From positions 496,001-560,000 of the forward strand of contig NZ_JBFQGA010000003.1 in assembly GCF_040932435.1 (NCBI RefSeq): a stretch of DNA of 64,000 bases. The letters are read 5' to 3'. Shown here piece after piece: positions 36,960 to 45,904 of this stretch. Under the pieces are notes generated by a model. It was not told where the DNA came from. It saw only the letters and a program-made list of their open reading frames with translations, and did not search any database. The translations under genes were made by a program, and so were the position numbers. The DNA is from Kluyvera sp040932435. Lineage in GTDB: Bacteria > Pseudomonadota > Gammaproteobacteria > Enterobacterales > Enterobacteriaceae. Each line of letters opens with the position of its first letter. Positions within the stretch are counted from its first letter, which is position 1.

Positions 36960-37652
36960 CTAATCGACGACTCCTGACGTTCCCCAACGGTTTCCTTCAT
37001 CATTAATGACTGTAAAGTTTATCTTATTATTCCGTCGTTCTGGAGTAACCGACCTGAAAATCATCTGGCGGGAATACGGTGAAACCACTATTCCACTTGT
37101 GGAATACTCTCCTATAGAAACATTATCCAGTGTTATATTCCACGGGCCGTCATTCATTGCGTAAATTCCACCATCGGCATAAGAAAACCTCAGAAGATTA
37201 AGACTTTCTTTAGTTAGTGCGCCTATTTTTCTCGGCCTCCAAAGCACTTTAATCTGGTTTCTAAGCGCTAAAAGAACTTTTTCACCATTCCGTGCCTGTT
37301 TCTGCTCTGGTGGAATTTGATAAACGTTAAGCCAAAACAGTGATTCACGATCGTTAGCCAGCCCCGAGCCGGTGGTCATAACCCGGAGTTCGCGCTGTTC
37401 ACCTGGCTGAATTTTTAAAACTGGCGGCAGCACCACAAAGGGGGCGCTGGCCTGCGATGGCACCCTTTCCGGCAATCCATCATCTATCCAACTTTGTATC
37501 ACCACGGGATAGTCGCCATCGTTCACCAGCATCACGGTACGTTGAGTCTCGCCATGGTTAAAAATAACGCGCGTCATATTGATATTGACTGCCGCCTGAG
37601 AGCTAAACGCGGTTAAGTAGAAGCTACTGAATACGCACCAGAACTTGTACAT
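36960..37652 (-). CDS. Second periplasmic fimbrial chaperone
   Basis: This 230-residue precursor has a signal peptide ending SSQAA. Immunoglobulin-like chaperone hallmarks are TRVIFNHGETQRTVMLVNDG near 27, the usher-binding F1-G1 linker region RESLFWLNVYQIPP near 100, and an Arg/Lys pair at the cleft. It differs clearly from the chaperone encoded at 41434-42135. It overlaps the adhesin gene by 29 bases, suggesting that it serves the tip adhesin specifically. Confidence 0.88.
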   Translation of the reverse strand: MYKFWCVFSSFYLTAFSSQAAVNINMTRVIFNHGETQRTVMLVNDGDYPVVIQSWIDDGLPERVPSQASAPFVVLPPVLKIQPGEQRELRVMTTGSGLANDRESLFWLNVYQIPPEQKQARNGEKVLLALRNQIKVLWRPRKIGALTKESLNLLRFSYADGGIYAMNDGPWNITLDNVSIGEYSTSGIVVSPYSRQMIFRSVTPERRNNKINFTVINDEGNRWGTSGVVD

Positions 37653-38970
37653 GTGACTGGTAGCTCCCCGCTGTTAATGTGTCGGCACCAAAACTGGCTA
37701 GGCGCGCTTCGAAAGTTTCACTGTAGTGATTTACTCCATCTTGGCTGCCAGTTTGCTGCGTATTGCCGCCAATAACCGGCATCCAACCGCCAGCCGTCCC
37801 GCCGCCGGCGGTGGATGCGGTAAGAAAGTTCACCGGATTGCCGGCACGATAAATTTGTACGCCAACGCCCCGCGCACGGCCAGAAGTGCCGTACTGAGTA
37901 TCAAGGAGCCAGGTGACCGCAGATCCGCTTGTCAAATTGAACCCTTTAGCGCTAGCGATACTGCTGTCCGGCGCCAGCATTCCCATCGCGACATTGCTTT
38001 TACCTGTGGCCACACCGGATATCACCGTTGATTCACAGGCAAAACCTATCTGGAACGGTGCCGATGAATATTCCCCACGCTGTAACTGCCCCACGGAGAT
38101 GGGCGGCAAATGAACAACCGGATCGAAATCCGTCACTTGGCACATCGCCGCACGTTTTACCGTGATTCCGTTGTTATACAAACTGATCACCGACGGCCAG
38201 TCGTTTGCCCAGCCAGCCCAGTTGCCGCCACGATGAGGCTGGCCGATATTAATGTTCCAGGATGAGGTTCCCGGTCCACGAAATACGACGTAAGCGTTGG
38301 GATTCACGTAGCTGTTATAGGTCGCAGACTGGGCCTGGTTCGCGTAATAGCGTGTATCTAGGGTTTTAATAAGCTCCACGCTAATCGTTGAAAAATTTTT
38401 GGCTTTAATCAGGAAATTACCATTGGTATCGAGATCCAAGTTTTCCAGTGGACGCTGCTGCCAGCTGTCAGTAAACACATTGCCGGTGGCATTGTGTGTC
38501 AGACGCAGCGCCACATTTTTCATCACCGTTAAGCGAGCGCCCGGCACATCGTTTGCTTCGTACCAGCCTGCGTAGGCATCATCACCATTGGTTGACCAGG
38601 CTTCATAAAGCTGACCGGCACTATCCGGCGTGCAGCGGAAAAATACCTGTTCCGGATCGTAGCCACCCCCTTTATGTGCATAAGTGGTAAAAGGAATGCC
38701 GCCGCTGGAAGTCAGGATCGTTCCCGCAGGCTGAAAACTGCTATTGCTGGTGATATCAATCGATTTACTCAAACCCGGCAGCAGACCGTTCCACGCATCG
38801 TTACCGCCGCCGGATCGCCAATCATTGGCGATGCCGTCCGTTTCGGCGCTCAGCCGATGCGAGCCCTGGGCACCGCTGATTCCGGCCTTGTACGGATAAA
38901 TAATGTACTCACACGCGGCCTGAACACCTGGCGCCAACAGCGCTATAAACAGGATAAAATATCTCATCAT
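37624..38970 (-). CDS. Two-domain fimbrial tip adhesin
   Basis: This precursor of 448 residues has a signal peptide ending GVQA, then a large N-terminal receptor-binding domain (to ~290, rich in aromatic and Gly residues) and a C-terminal pilin domain from about residue 295 (AAMCQVTDFDPVVHLPP) ending in the donor-strand-like motif SYQSHVQVLVRIQ. Its size fits tip adhesins of the FimH type, but the binding domain is not one I recognise. ATG 38970 follows AGGGACG and overlaps the usher stop (ATGA). Confidence 0.8.
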   Translation of the reverse strand: MMRYFILFIALLAPGVQAACEYIIYPYKAGISGAQGSHRLSAETDGIANDWRSGGGNDAWNGLLPGLSKSIDITSNSSFQPAGTILTSSGGIPFTTYAHKGGGYDPEQVFFRCTPDSAGQLYEAWSTNGDDAYAGWYEANDVPGARLTVMKNVALRLTHNATGNVFTDSWQQRPLENLDLDTNGNFLIKAKNFSTISVELIKTLDTRYYANQAQSATYNSYVNPNAYVVFRGPGTSSWNINIGQPHRGGNWAGWANDWPSVISLYNNGITVKRAAMCQVTDFDPVVHLPPISVGQLQRGEYSSAPFQIGFACESTVISGVATGKSNVAMGMLAPDSSIASAKGFNLTSGSAVTWLLDTQYGTSGRARGVGVQIYRAGNPVNFLTASTAGGGTAGGWMPVIGGNTQQTGSQDGVNHYSETFEARLASFGADTLTAGSYQSHVQVLVRIQ

Positions 38971-41447
38971 CGTCCCTTCACTACACAAGCCTGTGTGGAT
39001 GCAATCAACGGTTCCGCACGCTGTTCTGGGGTAACTTGCCACGCAACCGTGCAGTCACTGCCCTCAAGCGTCAATTGACCCTGTTCGCTTTCCACCCGGG
39101 CATAGATTTGGTTGCCCTGAGCGACCATACCGACAACACGTCCTCGAGCGTCAGTAACAGATGCGCCTAATGGAAGCGAGACATTGTCACTTATCGTAAT
39201 CAGTAGCGGATACCCGGACAGCGTTGCAAAGCGCAGTTTTACTGCGGCCCCTGCCATCGGCGCGACGCGCCGTTGGCTTTCCTGAAGCTCTGCCTGAGTA
39301 TCCATACCGCTTCCATCAAGCGTGATGTTGTTATAGCGGTAAGGCGTTAATGACGGCACCAGTGCGTATCCGCGACTATTCACCGTTGCCCCCTGGCCGC
39401 CACCTATTTTGGCTCCCGCTGCCCCCGGAGCTTCAACCAGCGCAAAGGTGTTACCAACCCACGGCCCGGCGACAACGCCATGCCGATGGACGACCACCGC
39501 ACCACGAACCCCTGCTGCAACTTGCTGATAATTCTGCGCCTGCGAAACGCTGCCGTTGAGGGTGCCAAAGGCGGTATTTTTCTGTAATGAACCGCTCCAG
39601 TCGGTTACATCGCTTGCGTCCCCCTGGCCTTGTTGCCAGTTGGTGGATAGCGCGTAATTAAGCGTTTCCGCACTATCAAGTGCGCCAGAGAGCGCCACCT
39701 GCGCACTGTGTCCAGCCTGCTGCGCGCGGCTAGCGGATAACGACAACGTATGTTCCCGTTCGCCAATGCCAAGCGGCATTGACAGTGTGAACGTGGCCAC
39801 ATTCTCCTTTTGCGCCTGCGATGAGTTTCCGTTGCGCCACCAAGTGTCCTGCCGACTAAAAGCGATGCCTAGGCTGACGCGCCCTACGCTGGTGTTGTAC
39901 CCCGTCTGCAACTGGGCGCTGTTTCCACGATTGCCGTAGTAATCCATCATCGACCCGGAAACCCACAGGTTGCCGTAATCGCCCAAGGTCTGGTTGACGG
40001 TTACGGTAAACTGATTGCGCTGGCGTAGCGTATCTGAACGCCACTCGGTATCGCGCCGACTCAAGGCATTGCGCTCACCCAATACGTCGCCATAGTCACG
40101 ATAGCCTTGCGTTGAATAGCGATAGCCCGCTAGCGCGATGTGCGTCCCCGTTGGCGTGAACGTTTTGCTCCAGTTGGTCTGTAAACGCCAGCCGCTCAGG
40201 GACTGCGAGGTCAAACGAGAACGTGACATTGTCACATCCGAACCGAAAGCGCCCAATGCAGTCGCCAACACCCCCCCCATAAGGAATGCCTGATAATTAT
40301 CACCAATACGTAATGCGCTATTGGCGGTAACCAAATTACTCATTCCGCGCTCTAGCGTGAAATCAGCAAAGGGGCTATCGGCAGCGCTGTAGTCACGTGT
40401 TTTCCCCGCCACCAGGCCATAGCGCCAGACACCGGGACGCAGGGATAACGGCACGCTGGCATACGGCACCGTATAGCCACTTTTTTTGCCGTCGGCGCCG
40501 GTAATTTCAACCTGCAAATCGCCATCCCAGGATGTATTCGGCAAATCATCCAGTACGAAAGGCCCCTGTGGCACGCTGGTTTCATATAACGTACGTCCGT
40601 TCTGTTTGACCTCAACGCGTGAAGGCGTAGAAGCCGTCCCGCGGATCTCCGGTGCGTACCCCTGTCGAGACTGCGGCCACATTCTCTGATCGGTTTCTAA
40701 CTTAATCCCGGTAAACGCCATGCTGCCCAGTAAATTACCCGGCGTGTAGCTTTCACCGACGGTTAACAGGCTTTCTAACTGCGCCACTGGACGCTGAAGC
40801 CAGGTTTGTAGCGCGTCCCAGCGTTGGCTTTCACGCTCACCATCACGCCGCCAGTTGGCAGATGATTGCTGGCGAAACTGCCAGCTGCCCATGTTGAAAC
40901 CACTGCTTAACCCCAACCAAGCGTAATCACTTTGCTTGCCGCCATTTTTATTGTGATAGACGTTGAGGTTGTAGTTGCTAAACAGCACATTTTCGCCGCT
41001 TTGCCACTGTTCAGGCGGCACGTAATCCAGCGGCGTACGCTTAAGCGAAGCCTGAGGCACATGTAAATTCAGACGCAGTTGGCTTTGATCGAAATCCCAC
41101 AGCCCACCGCTGACGCGGTTTTTCGGCTCGATACACGCTTCCGGGCCCGTTTCCTGCGCCGCGCTAACGCCTTGCTCGTTCCAGAATGTCACGGGGAGAC
41201 AAGGTGCAACTTCCCCGTCACTATTTTGACGAAACAGCACGTCATCGCGTCCGATGTACTGCCCGTTAAGCCAGAGGTCGACACTGAAACGCCCGGCAGC
41301 AACCGCATTCTGAGCGTTGAACTGCGCCAGCCCTTTCTCATAGCCGCTGCCAAGGAGTAGCGTCTCATCAAAGGTGTAATCGCTTGCGAAAACCGGCGCT
41401 GTGCCGGGTAACAGCAACCACCACCAGCGCAGATTAATGGCGTTCAT
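38967..41447 (-). CDS. Outer-membrane fimbrial usher (FimD/PapC family)
   Basis: This 826-residue precursor has a signal peptide ending PVFA. The N-terminal domain starts YTFDETLLLGSGYEKGLAQF, followed by the VDLWLNGQYIGRDDVLF motif. The barrel carries the plug region, and the C-terminal domains include AVVVHRHGVV and PLGASVTDARGRVVGMVAQG. It threads pilin-chaperone complexes across the outer membrane. It overlaps the first chaperone gene by 14 bases. Confidence 0.93.
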   Translation of the reverse strand: MNAINLRWWWLLLPGTAPVFASDYTFDETLLLGSGYEKGLAQFNAQNAVAAGRFSVDLWLNGQYIGRDDVLFRQNSDGEVAPCLPVTFWNEQGVSAAQETGPEACIEPKNRVSGGLWDFDQSQLRLNLHVPQASLKRTPLDYVPPEQWQSGENVLFSNYNLNVYHNKNGGKQSDYAWLGLSSGFNMGSWQFRQQSSANWRRDGERESQRWDALQTWLQRPVAQLESLLTVGESYTPGNLLGSMAFTGIKLETDQRMWPQSRQGYAPEIRGTASTPSRVEVKQNGRTLYETSVPQGPFVLDDLPNTSWDGDLQVEITGADGKKSGYTVPYASVPLSLRPGVWRYGLVAGKTRDYSAADSPFADFTLERGMSNLVTANSALRIGDNYQAFLMGGVLATALGAFGSDVTMSRSRLTSQSLSGWRLQTNWSKTFTPTGTHIALAGYRYSTQGYRDYGDVLGERNALSRRDTEWRSDTLRQRNQFTVTVNQTLGDYGNLWVSGSMMDYYGNRGNSAQLQTGYNTSVGRVSLGIAFSRQDTWWRNGNSSQAQKENVATFTLSMPLGIGEREHTLSLSASRAQQAGHSAQVALSGALDSAETLNYALSTNWQQGQGDASDVTDWSGSLQKNTAFGTLNGSVSQAQNYQQVAAGVRGAVVVHRHGVVAGPWVGNTFALVEAPGAAGAKIGGGQGATVNSRGYALVPSLTPYRYNNITLDGSGMDTQAELQESQRRVAPMAGAAVKLRFATLSGYPLLITISDNVSLPLGASVTDARGRVVGMVAQGNQIYARVESEQGQLTLEGSDCTVAWQVTPEQRAEPLIASTQACVVKGR

Positions 41448-42135
41448 GTCCCGTCACGCGCCCGGTTAGAGTTGCGCCCTGATCGTTAATCCAACGCATC
41501 TGCGCCTCGTTCAGTTGCGATATTTTTGCCGGCCATGACACGGTTGCCCAAGGTGCGACCGTTTCGCTCTGAATACGCTGCTTTTTGCCCGCACCGCTGA
41601 CCTCAAGGGAGGAAAGTGCCAGGTAATAACCTCTGTTGTTGTGCAAAAATAATTTGCCGTCGCTGAGCCAAACCCGGCTGCTGCTAGCCATTTCCAGCGG
41701 CGAGCCCACCAGCCCTTTGGGTCTGACCAGCACCTTTACACGGCTGCGCACGAGCACCAGCAGTTGGTTATCCGCATTTGAGGCCTTATTCGTAGGTGGG
41801 ATCTGCACAAAGTTAAACCACCACAGCGATTCCCTGTCCTGAGCGACCGGTTTGCCAACATAGCGTAACCGCACGGTTTGGCCCGCCTGCGCCGCCAGTC
41901 TAAAGACCGGCGGCGTTGTGACAAAAGGTGCATTAGCGCTCTGCGGAGTGGATTGCACGTCGCCGTCATCCAGCCAAACCTGAACCACGCTGGGAAAACT
42001 GTCGCGGTTAGTTAACTGCACGCTGATTTCCCGTACATCTGCCGGATAAATAACCCGGTTGCCAGTCATGACAACGCTAGCTTGTGCGCAGGCGCCCCAC
42101 ACCATCCCGACCAGCGCTATTGCCCATCCTTTCAT
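41434..42135 (-). CDS. Periplasmic fimbrial chaperone
   Basis: The 233-residue precursor has a signal peptide ending CAQAS, then VVMTGNRVIYPADVREISVQ, VWLDDGD and SLWWFNFVQIPPTNK, the pilus chaperone landmarks including the hydrophobic F1 strand. ATG 42135 is used; a GTG one codon earlier is possible. It lies 14 bases after the pilin gene and probably folds the major pilin. Confidence 0.92.
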   Translation of the reverse strand: MKGWAIALVGMVWGACAQASVVMTGNRVIYPADVREISVQLTNRDSFPSVVQVWLDDGDVQSTPQSANAPFVTTPPVFRLAAQAGQTVRLRYVGKPVAQDRESLWWFNFVQIPPTNKASNADNQLLVLVRSRVKVLVRPKGLVGSPLEMASSSRVWLSDGKLFLHNNRGYYLALSSLEVSGAGKKQRIQSETVAPWATVSWPAKISQLNEAQMRWINDQGATLTGRVTGHERH

Positions 42136-42149
42136 CACAATAGGCTCGC

Positions 42150-42704
42150 TTACAGGTATGAGAGTGCGTACTGCACGGTACCTACGACCGTGCCTGCCGT
42201 TGCACTCCCGGCTGGGCTGAAATACTGGACGGCAAAGTCGTGTTCGCCGGAAGTATTGCCGGCTGCGACGGAAATCCCGGCAACGCCAGCGGCGCTACGC
42301 AGATCTATTGGCGTGGTTCCTGCGCTGTCGGTCAGCAGCTGCAGCTCTACGTTCTGCGCGGTTCCGGTGTTGGCCAAGTTGCCGCGTTCAGTCATGTTAT
42401 TAGCGATAAATACCGTTTTAATATCCAACGCATCAGCATCAGTGGTACAACCGCTCACTCCCATCGTGAAGGATGTCAGCCCCGCCGAGGCACCCGCCGT
42501 CGCCAGTTCACTTTTCGATACCGAAGGCAGCAATACAACCGGTCGCGCATTGACGCCGTTTACGGTGACCTCACAGGTTTGTTCAGTCACTTCACCTTTA
42601 AAGGTGATGGTATTGGCCGAATCGGCTTGTACCGATGGCGCCATTAACAGGCCGAGGCTGAGCGGGATAAATAAAACGTTAATCTGTGAAGTATTGATTT
42701 TCAT
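42150..42704 (-). CDS. Major fimbrial subunit (type 1-like pilin)
   Basis: This 184-residue precursor has a signal peptide ending SVQA. The mature protein starts DSANTITFKGEVTEQTCEV, with the pilin cysteine pair (QTCEV and SGCTTD) and the C-terminal VGTVQYALSYL with its penultimate Tyr. The donor-strand extension precedes the first Cys. ATG 42704 is preceded by AAGGACAG. First gene of the five-gene fimbrial operon; no fimB/fimE-like recombinase or phase switch was seen. Confidence 0.92.
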   Translation of the reverse strand: MKINTSQINVLFIPLSLGLLMAPSVQADSANTITFKGEVTEQTCEVTVNGVNARPVVLLPSVSKSELATAGASAGLTSFTMGVSGCTTDADALDIKTVFIANNMTERGNLANTGTAQNVELQLLTDSAGTTPIDLRSAAGVAGISVAAGNTSGEHDFAVQYFSPAGSATAGTVVGTVQYALSYL

Positions 42705-43315
42705 ATTTTCTGTCCTTAATGGAAAATACACCAGATGCTGACTACACTACGTAATCGCACCTTCCGTAAAAACGGAATATAAATTTAAAAAATAATAATG
42801 CCAGTTAGAACTCGTGATGACATAGGAGTAACCCTACGATGAATGCTAGTTTAAGATTATTCTAAAAAAATAAAACCTTTGTTTTCTCAAATAATAAAAA
42901 GAACGTTCTTAAATAAGAAAAATGCATTAATAAAACACAATATGATTATGTTTTTAAAGGATTAATTATATTGACCATGGGTTATCTTAAACTATTTTAA
43001 CGCATAGTAAAATCAACCTTTCAGTAATTAATAATACTGTCCATTAGGTGCTAAAATGCTTTTATTCAAAAAACCAGAAAGATATTTGATATTCTTAATG
43101 AAGTTAATTCATGAAGATGTCAGCTTGAAATATTAGAATTTCCGTAAAACTGTCTATGGGCGAAAATACAAAACAACAATGATGAACGGTGTTTGTCGCC
43201 TCTGACGAGCGCCATCAATCTGAGGCAGTGCGGCTTAAAATAAACGTTATTATTGCTGGCGTCCCTACTTTCTTGTAACCTTCAGCAGCCAAAAATCTGC
43301 AACCACGGACTCAAC
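42705..43315. other. AT-rich promoter region upstream of the fimbrial operon
   Basis: About 600 bases of strongly AT-rich DNA contain the fimbrial promoter(s). A palindrome TTCCG-TAAAAA-CGGAA lies at 42762-42777, 60 bases upstream of the pilin start. A 26-codon frame (43056-43136, +) has only a poor ribosome site. No gene is supported; such AT-rich leaders are often bound by H-NS (inference). Confidence 0.5.
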
Positions 43316-43600
43316 ATGACAGCGCACAACTCCAAAGACCCTCTACACGGCGTAACCCTTGAAATGCAGGTAAACGCACTGGTAGCGCACTATGGTTGGG
43401 AAAAGTTAGGGCGGATTATCAGCATTAACTGTTTTAAGAAAGACCCAAGCGTGAAATCCAGCCTAAAGTTTTTACGCCGCACGCCGTGGGCACGCGCCGA
43501 AGTTGAAGCACTTTATTTGGATTCACTGGAAGATATGGCCACAGATTCAACAGATGAAACGGCCATTGACCCATGGGCCAACAGCCGAAATAAGAAGTAA
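43316..43600 (+). CDS. DUF2132 / VF530-family small DNA-binding-like protein
   Basis: The 94-residue protein contains DPLHGVTLEMQVNALVAHYGWEKLGRIISINCFKKDPSVKSSLKFLRRTPWARAEVEALY, the whole of the VF530 fold (conserved L-H-G-x-T-L and R-x-T-P-W-A-R motifs). The family has a DNA-binding-like structure but no known role. The start is set at ATG 43316; upstream in-frame codons to 43253 look non-coding. It stands alone between the fimbrial promoter and ygeV. Confidence 0.82.
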   Translation: MTAHNSKDPLHGVTLEMQVNALVAHYGWEKLGRIISINCFKKDPSVKSSLKFLRRTPWARAEVEALYLDSLEDMATDSTDETAIDPWANSRNKK

Positions 43601-43676
43601 GCGCTTACTATACGTTATTATCTCTGACGCAATTATTATTGCAGGCAACGGCTTATCCCCTTGCCTGCCAGAAGAT

Positions 43677-45458
43677 CTAAGCAACGATCAGATCGTACTT
43701 TTTGATCTTTCGATACAACGTTGCGATCCCAATCCCCAGTTCGTCAGCGGCCTGCTTTTTATTGCTTGAACGACTTAAGGCATCGCGAATCATCTGTCGC
43801 TCCATTTCTTCAAGACCCGTGACACTCTCTTCTTCTTTCGCTACACGCGTACCGGCTGAAATCAGCGCTTCCCCTCTTTCCGCCATCTTACCGCTGTTAA
43901 CCAAATTGGGCGGCAGCAATGAGATATCAACAACTTCACCTGACGGCACCACGTTGACCAAGTACTCCATTAAATTGCTCAATTCACGAATGTTGCCTGG
44001 CCAGCGGTAATTCTTCAGTAGGCTAATGACTTCTGGATCGACGCCGGGATAAACCAGCTCTAAACGGCGGGTATGCAAATGCAGGAAATAGTGGATCAGC
44101 AATTCGATATCATCTTGCCGCTCTCTAAGCGGCGGCAGCCTGAGCGGAATGACGTTTAGACGGTAGTACAGGTCCTCGCGAAACTTGCCGTCAGCGATGA
44201 ACTGCTCGAGATTCTGATTAGTGGCCGAGATAATGCGAATATTCACAGGAACTGGATTACTGGCGCCAACCGGTTGGATCTCCCGAGATTCGATGGCGCG
44301 CAGCAGCTTGGCCTGCAAGGTCAGTGGCATATCGCCAATCTCATCGAGAAACAAGGTTCCTTCGTTTGCGGCTTGGATGAGGCCCACCTTACCGTTAGTC
44401 GATGCGCCGGTAAACGCCCCTTTTACGTAGCCAAACAGTTCGCTTTCCAGTAATTGCTCAGGTATGGCGGCGCAATTGATGGCAATAAAGGGATTATCTT
44501 TCCTGTCGCTCAACTGATGGATTGCGCGAGCAACCACCTCTTTCCCTGTGCCACTCTCTCCTGCGATCATCACGCTGGAAGGGCTGGGCGCAACGCGGCT
44601 GATAAGCTTTTTTAGTTGTCGCATAGGACGGCATTCCCCGACCAATTGTTCTATCTGAGGCCCTTCCTGTGCCGTGGAAATATCAGCCGATGAGTGTGAC
44701 TGATGAAATGCCATTAGAAAAAGCCACTGATCCTGAATGGCGTGTAACTGCCCGATAATAAGCTCTTTCTTACCATCGACAGAAATAACGTGCTGAACAT
44801 GACCACGGATAAAATTCTGCGCAAACGTCAACGGACGAAAATTAATCGATTTTCCTACCATATTACCTTGGGTTGCGCCGAGTATTTTTAATGCAGCCTG
44901 ATTAACAAACGTGACCTTTTGTTCATGGCTAACCACCAATACACCTTGATCCATATTTTCAAGCATGGTTAAAAACATTTTCTGAATATTATCACTGCCG
45001 CTTTGTTCTTCCAGAAGACGTGAAACAAAAATGGATGAGACGTGACGAACATAATCGGAAAACTCAGTGATATTATCGTTAATTCGCTCCTGCTGCTCAC
45101 GCGTCAGCGCGACGAGGCTAATAACTCCAACACACTGATTTTGATAAATCACCGGGGTTCCTAGGAACGCTTTTTCTTTACAGGTTTCCTTATTTTCACA
45201 GTCTTTACATAGAGGATCGAAACGCGAGTGGGAAACCACCTTCTCTTTCTTTGTTTCAATAATGTAACGGAGAAGTCGCGAATCTGTATTTAATTTTCTT
45301 CCGAGAAATTTCCCGTAGATGCCTGTTCCTGCCACACGGCACAGTGAATTATCGACAATTTCAACTTCCAGTTGCAGAACGCTGGAGAGCATTCTTGCAA
45401 ATCGTTGAATTGTTGGCTGAATTTGCATCAAGATAGATGTCGTCGTTGAAGGTATCAT
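43677..45458 (-). CDS. ygeV: Sigma-54-dependent activator YgeV
   Basis: This 593-residue enhancer-binding protein is about as long as E. coli YgeV. It has an N-terminal GAF-like sensor with a cysteine cluster (Cys84, Cys87, Cys93: LCKDCENKETC), a PAS-like domain around 175-250, an AAA+ domain with Walker A GESGTGKE, the sigma-54 contact loop GAFTGA and LFLDEIGDMPL, and a C-terminal Fis-type HTH (KKQAADELGIGIATLYRKIK). It is divergent from ygeW, whose promoter looks sigma-54 type, so it is the likely activator of the cluster. Confidence 0.92.
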   Translation of the reverse strand: MIPSTTTSILMQIQPTIQRFARMLSSVLQLEVEIVDNSLCRVAGTGIYGKFLGRKLNTDSRLLRYIIETKKEKVVSHSRFDPLCKDCENKETCKEKAFLGTPVIYQNQCVGVISLVALTREQQERINDNITEFSDYVRHVSSIFVSRLLEEQSGSDNIQKMFLTMLENMDQGVLVVSHEQKVTFVNQAALKILGATQGNMVGKSINFRPLTFAQNFIRGHVQHVISVDGKKELIIGQLHAIQDQWLFLMAFHQSHSSADISTAQEGPQIEQLVGECRPMRQLKKLISRVAPSPSSVMIAGESGTGKEVVARAIHQLSDRKDNPFIAINCAAIPEQLLESELFGYVKGAFTGASTNGKVGLIQAANEGTLFLDEIGDMPLTLQAKLLRAIESREIQPVGASNPVPVNIRIISATNQNLEQFIADGKFREDLYYRLNVIPLRLPPLRERQDDIELLIHYFLHLHTRRLELVYPGVDPEVISLLKNYRWPGNIRELSNLMEYLVNVVPSGEVVDISLLPPNLVNSGKMAERGEALISAGTRVAKEEESVTGLEEMERQMIRDALSRSSNKKQAADELGIGIATLYRKIKKYDLIVA

Positions 45459-45604
45459 AATATCACTCGCTGAAAGCTATGCTGGGTGAACGACTACGCT
45501 TGTATTCCTTTCAAGATACTACCCCAGCCATCAGAATTAATTGATGAAGACACCCCCTGTTTTTATCATCTTGCGCAAAATATGTAATTGGTATCACACT
45601 TTTA

Positions 45605-45646
45605 TATCAATATGATAATTACTCCGCTGCTTTTATCAATTTGACG
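45605..45646. promoter_or_regulatory. Candidate YgeV binding sites (upstream activating sequence)
   Basis: A perfect dyad TATCA-ATA-TGATA (45605-45617) is followed 29 bases later by a partial copy, TATCA-ATT-TGACG (45634-45646). The pair lies 165-205 bases upstream of the sigma-54-type promoter, the usual distance for enhancer-binding proteins. The assignment to YgeV is inference. Confidence 0.45.
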
Positions 45647-45809
45647 ATATTTATACCGCCGCGTCTGACACCAATTCGCTATATATATATAGATATAACG
45701 AACTGATGAATCATTCTATTCTGACGGTTATCGTATAATAGGTTTTGTTTTGTGATATCTCTCGCATAAAAATACCATTTTTCAGGAATTCAATCTGCCT
45801 CATGGAAAT

Positions 45810-45825
45810 TGGCACGTTTATTGTT
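45810..45825 (+). promoter_or_regulatory. Sigma-54 (-24/-12) promoter of ygeWXY-hyuA-yqeA
   Basis: TGGCACGTTTATTGTT fits the consensus TGGCAC-N5-TTGCA except in the last two bases. It lies 80 bases upstream of ygeW and faces away from the sigma-54 activator gene ygeV. Confidence 0.75.
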
Positions 45826-45904
45826 AGTAGAAATACAGTGCTGATGTCTACTGAGGTGGCAACCAGCAATCAATAAGCCCGTCATTCACTCCCAGGATTG
45901 CATA

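Noticed and set aside
42762..42777. Palindrome upstream of the pilin gene as a fim-type invertible switch
   Set aside because: Only one copy was found and no tyrosine recombinase gene is nearby.
45680..45700. Short TA-repeat as a repeat array or phase-variation tract
   Set aside because: Only a few TA units in a divergent AT-rich promoter region; no reading frame depends on its length.
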